A DNA stretch of 64,000 nt, taken from contig NZ_JAUKPO010000006.1 of the NCBI RefSeq assembly GCF_030503435.1, positions 186,001 to 250,000 of the forward strand. The letters are read 5' to 3'. Position numbers and translations under genes: made by a program. Below the pieces are notes generated by a model that made no database searches, was not told the origin of the DNA, and saw only the letters and a program-made list of their open reading frames with translations. Origin of the DNA: Rhodocytophaga aerolata (GTDB taxonomy: Bacteria; Bacteroidota; Bacteroidia; Cytophagales; 172606-1). Shown one piece after another: positions 55,090 through 62,803 of the stretch. The stretch's first letter is position 1. Each line of letters opens with the position of its first letter.

Positions 55090-56848
55090 AGTGAGCCTGT
55101 AGAGCTTCTTGTAATTTTTGCCGGGCATCACTAAAGTCGGGTTCCAGTTGAATAGCCCGGGTAAAATCTGTAATAGCCTCACTATACTTTTTCAGGCCAA
55201 AGCGAGCCAGCCCCCTCTGGTAATATACAATTGCCTGATCGCGGCTTTTTAACATAATTTCTTCACAATCGGCCAGTGCTTTATCGAACTGCCCCAATTG
55301 GTTGTAAAAATCTGCCCGTGCCATCAGGTAGGGTACTTTAGTTTCTTTATCCAAAGACATCGCCTTGTTCATATCCTTTAGTGCTTCGGCATAGTTCCCG
55401 GTGTCTGCCCATGCAAATGACCGTTCGTAGTAGTACGAGGTATTTTCTGGTTCCAGGGCAATGGCTTTATCAAAATCCTGGCGGGCTTTTCCGGCATCTT
55501 CCATCTGGTAATAAATAAGTCCGCGTAAATGAAAATGTTCTGCCTTGTTCTGGCTTGAATTTAATTCTATGGCTTTGTTTACATCTTGCAGAGCTTTGCT
55601 ATAGTTTTCGAAGAAGTAATATATTTTTGCTCTGGTAAACAAGCTGTATTCTTTATTGGGAGCTAACTGAATAGAATAGGTTATGGCCTGTAAAGCCTCT
55701 TCTTCCAAGCCTTCTTTTTCAAAGAGATTTTCGGCCCGTTGCCAATAGCCGATAGCACTCACACTGTCCAGCTGTTTTTGAGCGTATAGTCCCTTTAATA
55801 ATACGGATGCATTTCCCAGTAAAGCCAAGGTGTCGCCAAACTGGTTGCGCTGCCTGGTTATTTCCGGCAATAAAGCTACTGCCTGCAAGTAGTCTTGGGC
55901 TGCTCCGGCATTGTCTTTCATGGTAGACCGTACAATGGCTCTGTCGTAAAATACGGGTGCTTGTTCTTCGCCAGCTTCCTCCAGATACAGTACCGCTTTG
56001 TTTAGAGCTTTCAGGGCTTTTTTGTTGTCTTTCAATTTGTAATAGGCAAGGCCGGTGTAATAATATAGCTCAGCATCTGTATGTTTCTTGGGTGTAGTGA
56101 AATAAACAAGAGCCTGGGTATATTTCTTTTGCATAAAATGTGTCAGGCCCCAGTTCAGGAAATCGTCAGGTTCACTAATATCTCCATTGGCCAACAGTTG
56201 TTCGTATATTTTTATTGACTCTGGGTATTTCTTGGTATTCAAATAAACAAGGGCTTGTAACCGTAAGGCATCTGCATCTTTAGGATCTTCTTTCAGCAAA
56301 GGTGCCAGCGCAGTTAATGCCTCATTAAATTCATTCAGGCTATAATGTGTTTGTGCTTTCTGATACAAAGCAAAACGGCTGGGTTTTATGCGGATAGATT
56401 TCTCTAAATAATGCTTTGCCGCCTCATATTCCATTACCTGATAATAAAAATAGCCTAGGTCACTGTAAATGCTATGATCGGTACTATCTAAGGAAAGGGC
56501 GGTATGTAGATCTTTTTCAGCTTCCTGGAAGTTTTTTAAATACATCTGTGATAGACCCCTGTAACGGAAAGAGGCTGTGTCTTGCGGATAATGTATTAAC
56601 AGACTATCGAAATCAATGATGGCTTTTGTATAATCTGCTTGAGTGAATGAGTAAAACCCACGGGCGTATAAAGCATCATAAAAGGTAGGATTTGCGGCCA
56701 GAGATTTATTTAAATACTCAAAACCTTGCTCCATATTCCCTTTGTTCATGTAATCAATGGCTTTCTCGTACGATTCTTTTCCGGTAGATTGTGCCCATAC
56801 CCATGAATAACTCAGCAAGAAAGTAACAGTTAACAGTATATTTTTCAT
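55088..56848 (-). CDS. Tetratricopeptide-repeat protein
   Basis: 586 residues from the ATG at 56848, which starts a signal peptide (MKNILLTVTFLLSYSWVWAQ). A longer frame from 56929 is not signal-like. The rest is TPR from end to end, about 14 repeats by eye (YEKAIDYMNKGN, YDALYARGFYSFTQADYTKA, YYQRGLARFGLKKYSEA and so on). Periplasmic or outer-membrane scaffold; no catalytic domain. Function unknown. Confidence 0.85.
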   Translation of the reverse strand: MKNILLTVTFLLSYSWVWAQSTGKESYEKAIDYMNKGNMEQGFEYLNKSLAANPTFYDALYARGFYSFTQADYTKAIIDFDSLLIHYPQDTASFRYRGLSQMYLKNFQEAEKDLHTALSLDSTDHSIYSDLGYFYYQVMEYEAAKHYLEKSIRIKPSRFALYQKAQTHYSLNEFNEALTALAPLLKEDPKDADALRLQALVYLNTKKYPESIKIYEQLLANGDISEPDDFLNWGLTHFMQKKYTQALVYFTTPKKHTDAELYYYTGLAYYKLKDNKKALKALNKAVLYLEEAGEEQAPVFYDRAIVRSTMKDNAGAAQDYLQAVALLPEITRQRNQFGDTLALLGNASVLLKGLYAQKQLDSVSAIGYWQRAENLFEKEGLEEEALQAITYSIQLAPNKEYSLFTRAKIYYFFENYSKALQDVNKAIELNSSQNKAEHFHLRGLIYYQMEDAGKARQDFDKAIALEPENTSYYYERSFAWADTGNYAEALKDMNKAMSLDKETKVPYLMARADFYNQLGQFDKALADCEEIMLKSRDQAIVYYQRGLARFGLKKYSEAITDFTRAIQLEPDFSDARQKLQEALQAH

Positions 56849-57144
56849 AAAAATCCGGGAAGAATGCCTGGTAATCCGGCGTATCACTAAAGTTGTTCCA
56901 GCAAAAAGCTTGCAAGTAAAATACAACAATTAGCTAATGTACATATAGATACATAGGGTACATTTATTACATAGACAAAAGAGAAACCAAATTGTTGGTT
57001 AACGAATGGTTATATTGGCCTTAGGAGCGGCGGGTAAATAGGATTAAACCAGGTAGATCAGCAGAACATAAAACAACAAAAAGCTTTGTTGAATATATAC
57101 ATCAAAGTACAAATAGAAACTTCTCTATTTCTTGCCAAATGCCT

Positions 57145-57339
57145 TCAGGACCCGGTATTTTGTTTGCCTGTACTCTTCAGCAAGCCTATGCCGGAGCTAA
57201 AAAATATAAAACCTAGTATACCAAAAATCCATGGATTCTGCTTGGTAAGGTTTTCGCTGAATATGCCCGATACGCCTATAATAAGTCCGGCGATACCCGC
57301 TACTACTAAAATTATTCCCACAATGCTTTTAGGTTCCAT
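57145..57339 (-). CDS. Small two-helix membrane protein
   Basis: 64 residues from the ATG at 57339 (a longer start at 57366 adds nine residues). Helices at about 6-26 and 42-58 joined by SENLTKQNPW. Glycine-rich, with a polar tail. No family recognised. It sits alone between the TPR and DUF2911 genes on the minus strand. A 106-codon frame on the other strand overlaps it and is taken as a shadow. Confidence 0.5.
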   Translation of the reverse strand: MEPKSIVGIILVVAGIAGLIIGVSGIFSENLTKQNPWIFGILGFIFFSSGIGLLKSTGKQNTGS

Positions 57340-57427
57340 AAGTAAAGATAGGTATGTATACACCACATACGGACTTATACGCAGAAGGTTAAATGGATTT
57401 TGGTAGGTATATATTCAGGCAAACAAA

Positions 57428-57458
57428 AAGCGGACAAACTCATGAAAGTTGCCCGCTT
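57428..57458 (-). terminator. Rho-independent terminator
   Basis: Stem of about 12 bp (57428-57440 with 57447-57458) with one bulge and one G-U pair, 6-nt loop, followed on the minus strand by TTTTTG. It closes the DUF2911 gene. Confidence 0.7.
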
Positions 57459-57482
57459 ACGGTGGTATAGTTGCTAAATTGG

Positions 57483-58097
57483 TTATTTGCTGAATTCTAT
57501 CGGAAACGCAACCCTGGTATCTCCCCAAAGCAACTCCATTTCTGCACCGCTGGGAATATCTTTAAACTCAATGGTAAAGGCTTCATAGAAGTATTCAGGT
57601 TTGGTTAAAGGCACTTCAAAGCTAACCAGGTCTTTTTCAGGATTGTATTTATAAGCTCCCCACTGGCCCAGGTCTGAATTTACAATAACGGTCCATTTAT
57701 TTTCATTAGGGATGGTGAACAGCGTATATGTACCAGCTTTTAGTAATTTTCCACCGATGCGGAAATCTTTAGTGGCCGTAATTTCTGTGGCCTCATTAGC
57801 ACCGGTACGCCATACTTTTCCATACGGTTCCAGCTCTCCAAAAATGGTACGGCCTCTTTTATAAGGTTGCCCATAAACAACTTTCAAATACATAGTATTC
57901 GAGGTAAATTTTGCTACAGCCATGGGGCTTTTTCTAACCTGAGGTACAATGACAGAATCTTGCTCCACTGCTGAAACTGCCTTAGCTTCGCGCATAATAG
58001 ATTGTGTAGCCAGAGAATCCTTCGTTGTTTGCTGGCTCATGGAGAGGTGCCCCATACCAAAAATCGCTAAACAGGCCAGAATTATATTTTTTTTCAT
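57483..58097 (-). CDS. DUF2911 family protein
   Basis: 204 residues with a signal peptide (about 1-22). The DUF2911 domain occupies the last 140 residues: VVYGQPYKRGRTIFGELEPYGKVWRTGANEAT is split here as VVYGQPYKRGR, TIFGELEPYGKVWRTG and NEATEITATKDFRIGG, followed by KLLKAGTYTLFTIP. The family is periplasmic and of unknown function, and it is very widespread in Bacteroidota. Confidence 0.9.
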   Translation of the reverse strand: MKKNIILACLAIFGMGHLSMSQQTTKDSLATQSIMREAKAVSAVEQDSVIVPQVRKSPMAVAKFTSNTMYLKVVYGQPYKRGRTIFGELEPYGKVWRTGANEATEITATKDFRIGGKLLKAGTYTLFTIPNENKWTVIVNSDLGQWGAYKYNPEKDLVSFEVPLTKPEYFYEAFTIEFKDIPSGAEMELLWGDTRVAFPIEFSK

Positions 58098-58134
58098 GGA
58101 AGTACGTGAATTTACAGATAATATGAATTTAAGT

Positions 58135-58142
58135 TACCTTTG
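58135..58142 (+). promoter_or_regulatory. Possible -7 promoter element of the dCMP deaminase gene
   Basis: Perfect TACCTTTG. The matching position 21 bp upstream reads TTTA instead of TTG, so this is weak. A start near 58149 would give a leader of about 92 nt. Confidence 0.3.
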
Positions 58143-58240
58143 TCCATCTACTAGCGTAGGACTTCTGTGCGAAGTTGTTTACAAAAGTAGTTAAAGTATG
58201 TTTAAGTTATATTGCTATCCTCTTTACATTTTTTGCCTGC

Positions 58241-58729
58241 ATGCAACGTCCCGATTTTGATGATATTTTTATGGAACTGGCTGTGAACCTGGCCAAACGT
58301 TCTCACTGTATAAAGGCTCATGTGGGAGCTGTATTGGCCAAAGAAACCAGAATTATTTCGATTGGCTACAATGGCCCGCCTGCCGGAACCTATAACTGTG
58401 ATGAAGAGTGGCCTGACAAAGGTTGTGCCAGAGATAGAAAGGGGAGTTGCTCCCTGGCTATTCATGCCGAAGAAAATGCCATATTATATGCAGCAAAAAA
58501 CGGATCTTCCGTGGAAGGATCTACCTTGTATGTAACCCTATCGCCTTGTTTGCCCTGTGCCCGTATCATCTTCAGTATGAAGATTAAGAAAGTAGTATAC
58601 CTGAATTCGTATGCCGAATATAAAGGCATAGACATAGACGAAGGACTAGCATTTCTGGAAAAATTCGGTGTAGAAATACAGAAATATGCAGGTAAGTTTG
58701 TACAGGCAAATCAACCTTTGAATCCATGA
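58241..58729 (+). CDS. Deoxycytidylate (dCMP) deaminase family protein
   Basis: 162 residues from the ATG at 58241; an upstream in-frame start at 58175 adds 22 hydrophobic residues that do not suit a cytoplasmic enzyme. Zinc-dependent deaminase: HAEENAIL holds the zinc His and the catalytic Glu, and SPCLPCARII gives the PCxxC zinc cysteines. GYNGPPAG and GCARDRKG are also typical of the ComEB/dCMP deaminase group. It converts dCMP to dUMP for dTTP synthesis. It overlaps the glycosylase gene by 4 bp (ATGA). Confidence 0.88.
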   Translation: MQRPDFDDIFMELAVNLAKRSHCIKAHVGAVLAKETRIISIGYNGPPAGTYNCDEEWPDKGCARDRKGSCSLAIHAEENAILYAAKNGSSVEGSTLYVTLSPCLPCARIIFSMKIKKVVYLNSYAEYKGIDIDEGLAFLEKFGVEIQKYAGKFVQANQPLNP

Positions 58730-59328
58730 GCATCAGCTGGCAACATGATCCGGTCATACACCGGCTAACACAGGTACTTCCCCCACCAGAGCCTTACCCA
58801 TACCAGGATACGTATTTATTTTTACTGGATTCAGTAATATCGCAGCAACTCTCTACTAAAGTGGCCGACGTCATATATAAACGTTTCCTGAAGTTATTTC
58901 CCGAAGGCTATCCTTTGCCAGAATTGCTGCAAGAGATGCCTGTGGAATATCTCAGAGAAGTGGGCTTATCTACAGCTAAAGCAAATTACGTGAAAAATAT
59001 TGCCAGTTTTCATAGAGAACACTCCTTATATTTTGAACATTTGCATAGCATGCCGGATGAAGAAATACTGGCCTTGCTTACTCAAATTAAAGGTGTTGGC
59101 CCCTGGACGGTACAAATGGTGCTAATGTTTCCACTGAACCGGCCTGATGTATTTCCTATAGATGATCTGGTGATCAGGCAACAAATTAGTAGATGGTATA
59201 GCCTGACAGAAAACGGAAAAGAACTACGCCGGCAGATGACAGCCATTGCCGAAAACTGGCGGCCACACCGTACGCTGGCTTGTAAATATTTATGGAAGGC
59301 CAAAAACCTTCCTGCCACTTCTATTTAA
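58726..59328 (+). CDS. AlkA-like DNA-3-methyladenine glycosylase
   Basis: 200 residues: HhH-GPD fold with the helix-hairpin-helix LTQIKGVGPWTVQMVLMF (about 122-139) and the catalytic Asp in FPIDDLVIRQ (about 145-148). It removes alkylated bases from DNA. The N-terminal extension of E. coli AlkA is missing; this is the short form. It overlaps the dCMP deaminase gene, an odd pairing that links nucleotide supply and base repair. Confidence 0.9.
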   Translation: MSISWQHDPVIHRLTQVLPPPEPYPYQDTYLFLLDSVISQQLSTKVADVIYKRFLKLFPEGYPLPELLQEMPVEYLREVGLSTAKANYVKNIASFHREHSLYFEHLHSMPDEEILALLTQIKGVGPWTVQMVLMFPLNRPDVFPIDDLVIRQQISRWYSLTENGKELRRQMTAIAENWRPHRTLACKYLWKAKNLPATSI

Positions 59329-59402
59329 GTCCTTTCTTCGAAAGTGTATATTATTTAGTTTATTTGCCTATTGAACGTTCATCCAGCTGTCTGCTACTTG
59401 TT

Positions 59403-59798
59403 ATGCTTATGTCCAGAGAAACCTACAAAAACCTCCCTGTATTTATAAAAGCCAAGGAAATCAGTGAAATCACCCGGACTATTGTAGAAACCATTGATTC
59501 AGAGAAAGACTTATTTAAACTGAAAGAATTTATGTTGAACAATGCGTATGTATTGGGGGCAAAAATTGCGGCTGCTGAGGGAGGCGACTTATACAGTATC
59601 CGCATGGAAAATGCTGTATTAATTAAGATAGCGGCTAAAGAATTACTTACTCAGACCACCATGTGCAAGCATGAAAAACTTTGTAATCAGGAATATTTGC
59701 AGTTACTGAAAAATGAAATTGAAAACTTCCGGCATTTGTACCTGGCCTGGATACGTACGTTTGATAAATCTAAAGATATGGAAGATGGATGGAGTTGA
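59403..59798 (+). CDS. Conserved helical protein of unknown function
   Basis: 131 residues from the ATG at 59403 (59409 also possible). The longer frame from 59292 overlaps the glycosylase gene and adds a hydrophobic, poorly structured stretch, so I rejected it. All-helical by pattern, about four helices: IKAKEISEITRTIVETID, KLKEFMLNNAYVLGAKIA, MENAVLIKIAAKELLTQT and EYLQLLKNEIENFRHLYLAW. A conserved-looking CKHEKLCN pair of cysteines lies between helices 3 and 4. No family recognised. Confidence 0.55.
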   Translation: MLMSRETYKNLPVFIKAKEISEITRTIVETIDSEKDLFKLKEFMLNNAYVLGAKIAAAEGGDLYSIRMENAVLIKIAAKELLTQTTMCKHEKLCNQEYLQLLKNEIENFRHLYLAWIRTFDKSKDMEDGWS

Positions 59799-59829
59799 TA
59801 TTTTGGTTGCCTGTGTTGTTAGAAGTCGA

Positions 59830-62481
59830 TTACCGCAGCACATGGATAACCCCTTTATAAGGAACCGAAGCAGACTGATTATACAAAGAATAATAATACA
59901 TCCCGTTTTCTAAATTACTGGCATCCCATTCACCCTGGTAGTGTTGGCTGGTATACACTACTTTTCCCCATCGGTTGTATATGGCTAATTGCCATACATG
60001 TTTATTCATACAGGCAAAGGTGAAGGAGTCGTTGGCTCCGTCGTTATTGGGCGTAATCACATTGGGTAATTCATCTAATTTACATTCCGGACAAGTAATG
60101 GTGATGCTATCCCGTACAGTGCCGCAAGAATTGGTAACGTCTACCCAATAGATTCCAGGCTTTTGCACTGTATATGTTGCTTCTGTAGAGCCATCCTGCC
60201 ATACATACTTTGCTTTGCCCGAGGCTTGCCTGACATTTAATACAAGCTGTTCATCCCCGCATAAGGTAGTATTTTCTCCTAGCTCTACTTGTGGCGCGTA
60301 CTGGTAGGTTACCGTAAATACCCGTTTCGTAATACCCGTTTTTCCGCTTATTTCAATCCAGTAAGTACCGGGCTTTTGTACGTTGAACATGGCATTAGTA
60401 GAGCCATCCTGCCATTGAAAAACCTGCTCAGGTAGTAAATCAGATGCGTATAAAGGAAGCATACTACCCTGGCAGATAGTGGTGTCTATTATTTCTTTTT
60501 TAACATGAGGTAACCCATAGGCAATTTCAACAGAATCTCTTTTGTGCTCGCATCCATTGCTGACCTCTACCCAGTAAATACCTGGTTTAGTTACCCCGTA
60601 AAAAGAATTTGTAGACCCATCCTGCCACCGGTAGGTTACTTGTGGGATTGAGATTTGGAGCAGCAAAGAGTCTCCCGGTTTAATTGTTCGGTTATTCCCT
60701 AAGCTGAACTGGGGTAATTCTTCTTTATAGTCGATACGTATAGAGTCTCTTGATTTTCCACAGGCATTGCTAACTTCTACCCAGTAATAGCCTGCTTTGT
60801 TTACCATAAAGGACGTTCCGGCAGACCCATCTTGCCAGGTATAGGTAGCCGCAGAAGAAGGTTGTTTCACGGTGAGTAAAAGCGAATTGCCTTGGCACAA
60901 AGTGGTATCCTGGTCTTGTAGTTCCGCAGAGGCAGGTGTTTGATAGGTGATTATAATAGAATCTCTGACCGGGCAACCGCCGGTAACAACATCTACCCAA
61001 TAAATACCAGGTTTATTTACAGCATAGGTAGCTTTGGTAGAGCCATCTTGCCATAGATATGTCGCTCCTGGAAAAGCCGCATTCAGCTCAAAAAGCTCTC
61101 CGGTACACAAGGTAGTATCATGTCCTACGTTTACAGAAGGGAGATCATAGATGCTTACCTGTTGGGTAGTGTTCTTTACAGACCCATCTTTATACGTTAC
61201 ATCCAGAGACACCTTATACCCACCTGCCTGACTGAATATATGGGAAGGGTTTTTTGAAGAAGATATATTAACTACTCCCACTACCGGGTCGTTGAATACC
61301 CATTCTACTTTTGCTATATTATTGGTATCGCTGATAGCAAAATAGGTAGGCTCTGTTAAGCAGGTGTTGGAAAAAGTAAACGATGGCTGATGAAATAAAC
61401 TCTGTATAAAGTTAGGTAAGCCAAATGCGCCGGTTCTGCCTGCCAGATAAATCCCATCATCGGTGTAGCCACAAGCGGTTCCAGCCGCATTAGGTGTATT
61501 AATAACGCCCAGGTAAGAGCTTTCATACCGTGAAAAATAAATTTTGCCATCGGGGCCTAATTGCATGGCTCCCGCATATGAACTAGCGGATGTACCGATA
61601 AGCGTTATAGCATGGGTAACTAAATCTATCTGATAAATTTTAGCAGTTGGAGCAAAGCTAGCATTTACATAGAGTTTTGTTCCGTCTGGTGAAAATTCCA
61701 GGCCATACGCACTGTTATAGTTGTTAGATTGAAATACTACCGGGTTAGAGACTCTACCGGTAGCATCATCAAAATCAAATAATTCGTATAACTTCATTCC
61801 CCGGACAGCTAAAGCCAGTTTTGAACCTGATGGAGAAGCCTTAAAATATCCGATGGTATTATTATCCCGTCCCTGATGTATGGTGCCTGCATAGCTGATT
61901 ACTGGTTGGGCGGTAATACCCTTTTCTGTGAGAAGATATGCATAAAAAGCATTGTTATTCCAGCCATGCACCAGTACCCAAATATCTTTGCCATTTTCGT
62001 GTGCCACCGCCGTTAGTTTTTCGGTAACCGGCGTTAGGAGTAACTCATTCTTTTGGGTCACTTTTCCTAATCCGTTTTCCAGTGCCAGATCTACTATAGA
62101 ATACCGGAATCCATTAGGTTGCGCCACATTGTCTACCGTAAATACATAGTATTGCGAACGGCTGCCAGGCGTGGGTACAATAATCCCTGATTGTGTAGAA
62201 GAAGGATCGCCCATCAGGCCTGTTCCATTGGTCATCACTTTATGGTTTCTGTTCCAGATCGTAATTCCATCTGTATAGAAAGCCAACTGCCCGTTCTTAT
62301 CCGCAATAGAAGCGCAGCCTTCTGTGGTATTTAACTTGCTGCCAGCAATGGCCTGGGGTGTACCTGTGCTGAAATCAAGCCCTGCATTATTACCGAAATA
62401 CCATAGAGTACTTTCCCTCTGTGCAAAGCACACGTGCACCGTTAGAAGTAATACCAGTAAACCAATGCAGCGGCAGCTCAT
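59830..62481 (-). CDS. Giant secreted propeller/PKD protein with type B T9SS domain
   Basis: 883 residues. A signal peptide (about 1-20) is followed by a beta-propeller (about 25-360; blades such as SPDGTKLYVNAS and GPDGKIYFSR), a PKD domain (about 375-450) and five Ig-like repeats of about 80-90 residues. Each repeat has a WQDGST-type start and YWVDV/YWVEV end. The C-terminus is the gliding-motility type B sorting domain CHU_C (PNVITPNNDGANDSF, then NRWGKVVYTSQHY). It is probably a surface adhesin or polymer-binding protein exported by the type IX system and anchored at the cell surface. Confidence 0.88.
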   Translation of the reverse strand: MSCRCIGLLVLLLTVHVCFAQRESTLWYFGNNAGLDFSTGTPQAIAGSKLNTTEGCASIADKNGQLAFYTDGITIWNRNHKVMTNGTGLMGDPSSTQSGIIVPTPGSRSQYYVFTVDNVAQPNGFRYSIVDLALENGLGKVTQKNELLLTPVTEKLTAVAHENGKDIWVLVHGWNNNAFYAYLLTEKGITAQPVISYAGTIHQGRDNNTIGYFKASPSGSKLALAVRGMKLYELFDFDDATGRVSNPVVFQSNNYNSAYGLEFSPDGTKLYVNASFAPTAKIYQIDLVTHAITLIGTSASSYAGAMQLGPDGKIYFSRYESSYLGVINTPNAAGTACGYTDDGIYLAGRTGAFGLPNFIQSLFHQPSFTFSNTCLTEPTYFAISDTNNIAKVEWVFNDPVVGVVNISSSKNPSHIFSQAGGYKVSLDVTYKDGSVKNTTQQVSIYDLPSVNVGHDTTLCTGELFELNAAFPGATYLWQDGSTKATYAVNKPGIYWVDVVTGGCPVRDSIIITYQTPASAELQDQDTTLCQGNSLLLTVKQPSSAATYTWQDGSAGTSFMVNKAGYYWVEVSNACGKSRDSIRIDYKEELPQFSLGNNRTIKPGDSLLLQISIPQVTYRWQDGSTNSFYGVTKPGIYWVEVSNGCEHKRDSVEIAYGLPHVKKEIIDTTICQGSMLPLYASDLLPEQVFQWQDGSTNAMFNVQKPGTYWIEISGKTGITKRVFTVTYQYAPQVELGENTTLCGDEQLVLNVRQASGKAKYVWQDGSTEATYTVQKPGIYWVDVTNSCGTVRDSITITCPECKLDELPNVITPNNDGANDSFTFACMNKHVWQLAIYNRWGKVVYTSQHYQGEWDASNLENGMYYYSLYNQSASVPYKGVIHVLR

Positions 62482-62598
62482 GCAGATAATTATAAATCAG
62501 CATGAAGTTTGCAAATTGACCTATTTTAATTACTTTGAATTCTCTTGAAAGCTTACACAACTAAGTATTCAACAGATAATAGCCATAGAAAAAGAGCA

Positions 62599-62630
62599 GA
62601 TTTATAAGCGCATATAACCACTTATAAATC
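62599..62630. repeat. Perfect 10-bp inverted repeat
   Basis: GATTTATAAG and CTTATAAATC around a 12-nt spacer. The half-site spacing (22 bp between centres, two helical turns) is typical of a dimeric DNA-binding protein site; this is an inference. Confidence 0.6.
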
Positions 62631-62679
62631 AACAATATTTGATGAACAAAAAGATAAAATCAACCGTTATGAAAACACA

Positions 62680-62691
62680 ATCTGTACAGAT
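62680..62691. repeat. Perfect 12-bp palindrome
   Basis: ATCTGTACAGAT, fully self-complementary, in the same intergenic region as the 62599 repeat. Confidence 0.6.
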
Positions 62692-62803
62692 CTGTTTTTA
62701 TACTATCTATCTTCCGTGCACAAATATTTACAGGTAAAAAATTGAAATATTTGACGAAAAAATGTAAATTAATATATTGTTATAGCCAGTAATTCTACTT
62801 TCT

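Larger units (their letters stand above)
62482..62803. other. Divergent intergenic region with two palindromes
   Basis: 322 bp between two diverging envelope genes. It holds a 10-bp perfect inverted repeat at 62599-62630 and a 12-bp perfect palindrome at 62680-62691. A weak -7-type element (TATATTGT near 62776) lies upstream of the protease gene. Confidence 0.45.

Noticed and set aside
56355-56370. TGATACAAA as a further regulator half-site
   Set aside because: It lies inside the TPR gene, has no mirrored half at the 3-bp spacing and no promoter near it.
57086-57406. 106-codon frame on the plus strand
   Set aside because: It overlaps the two-helix membrane protein gene on the other strand and has irregular composition without a family match.
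58175-58240. N-terminal extension of the dCMP deaminase
   Set aside because: 22 hydrophobic residues that would export a cytoplasmic enzyme; the family start fits the ATG at 58241.
59292-59402. N-terminal extension of the helical protein after the glycosylase
   Set aside because: It overlaps the glycosylase gene and is a poorly structured hydrophobic stretch.
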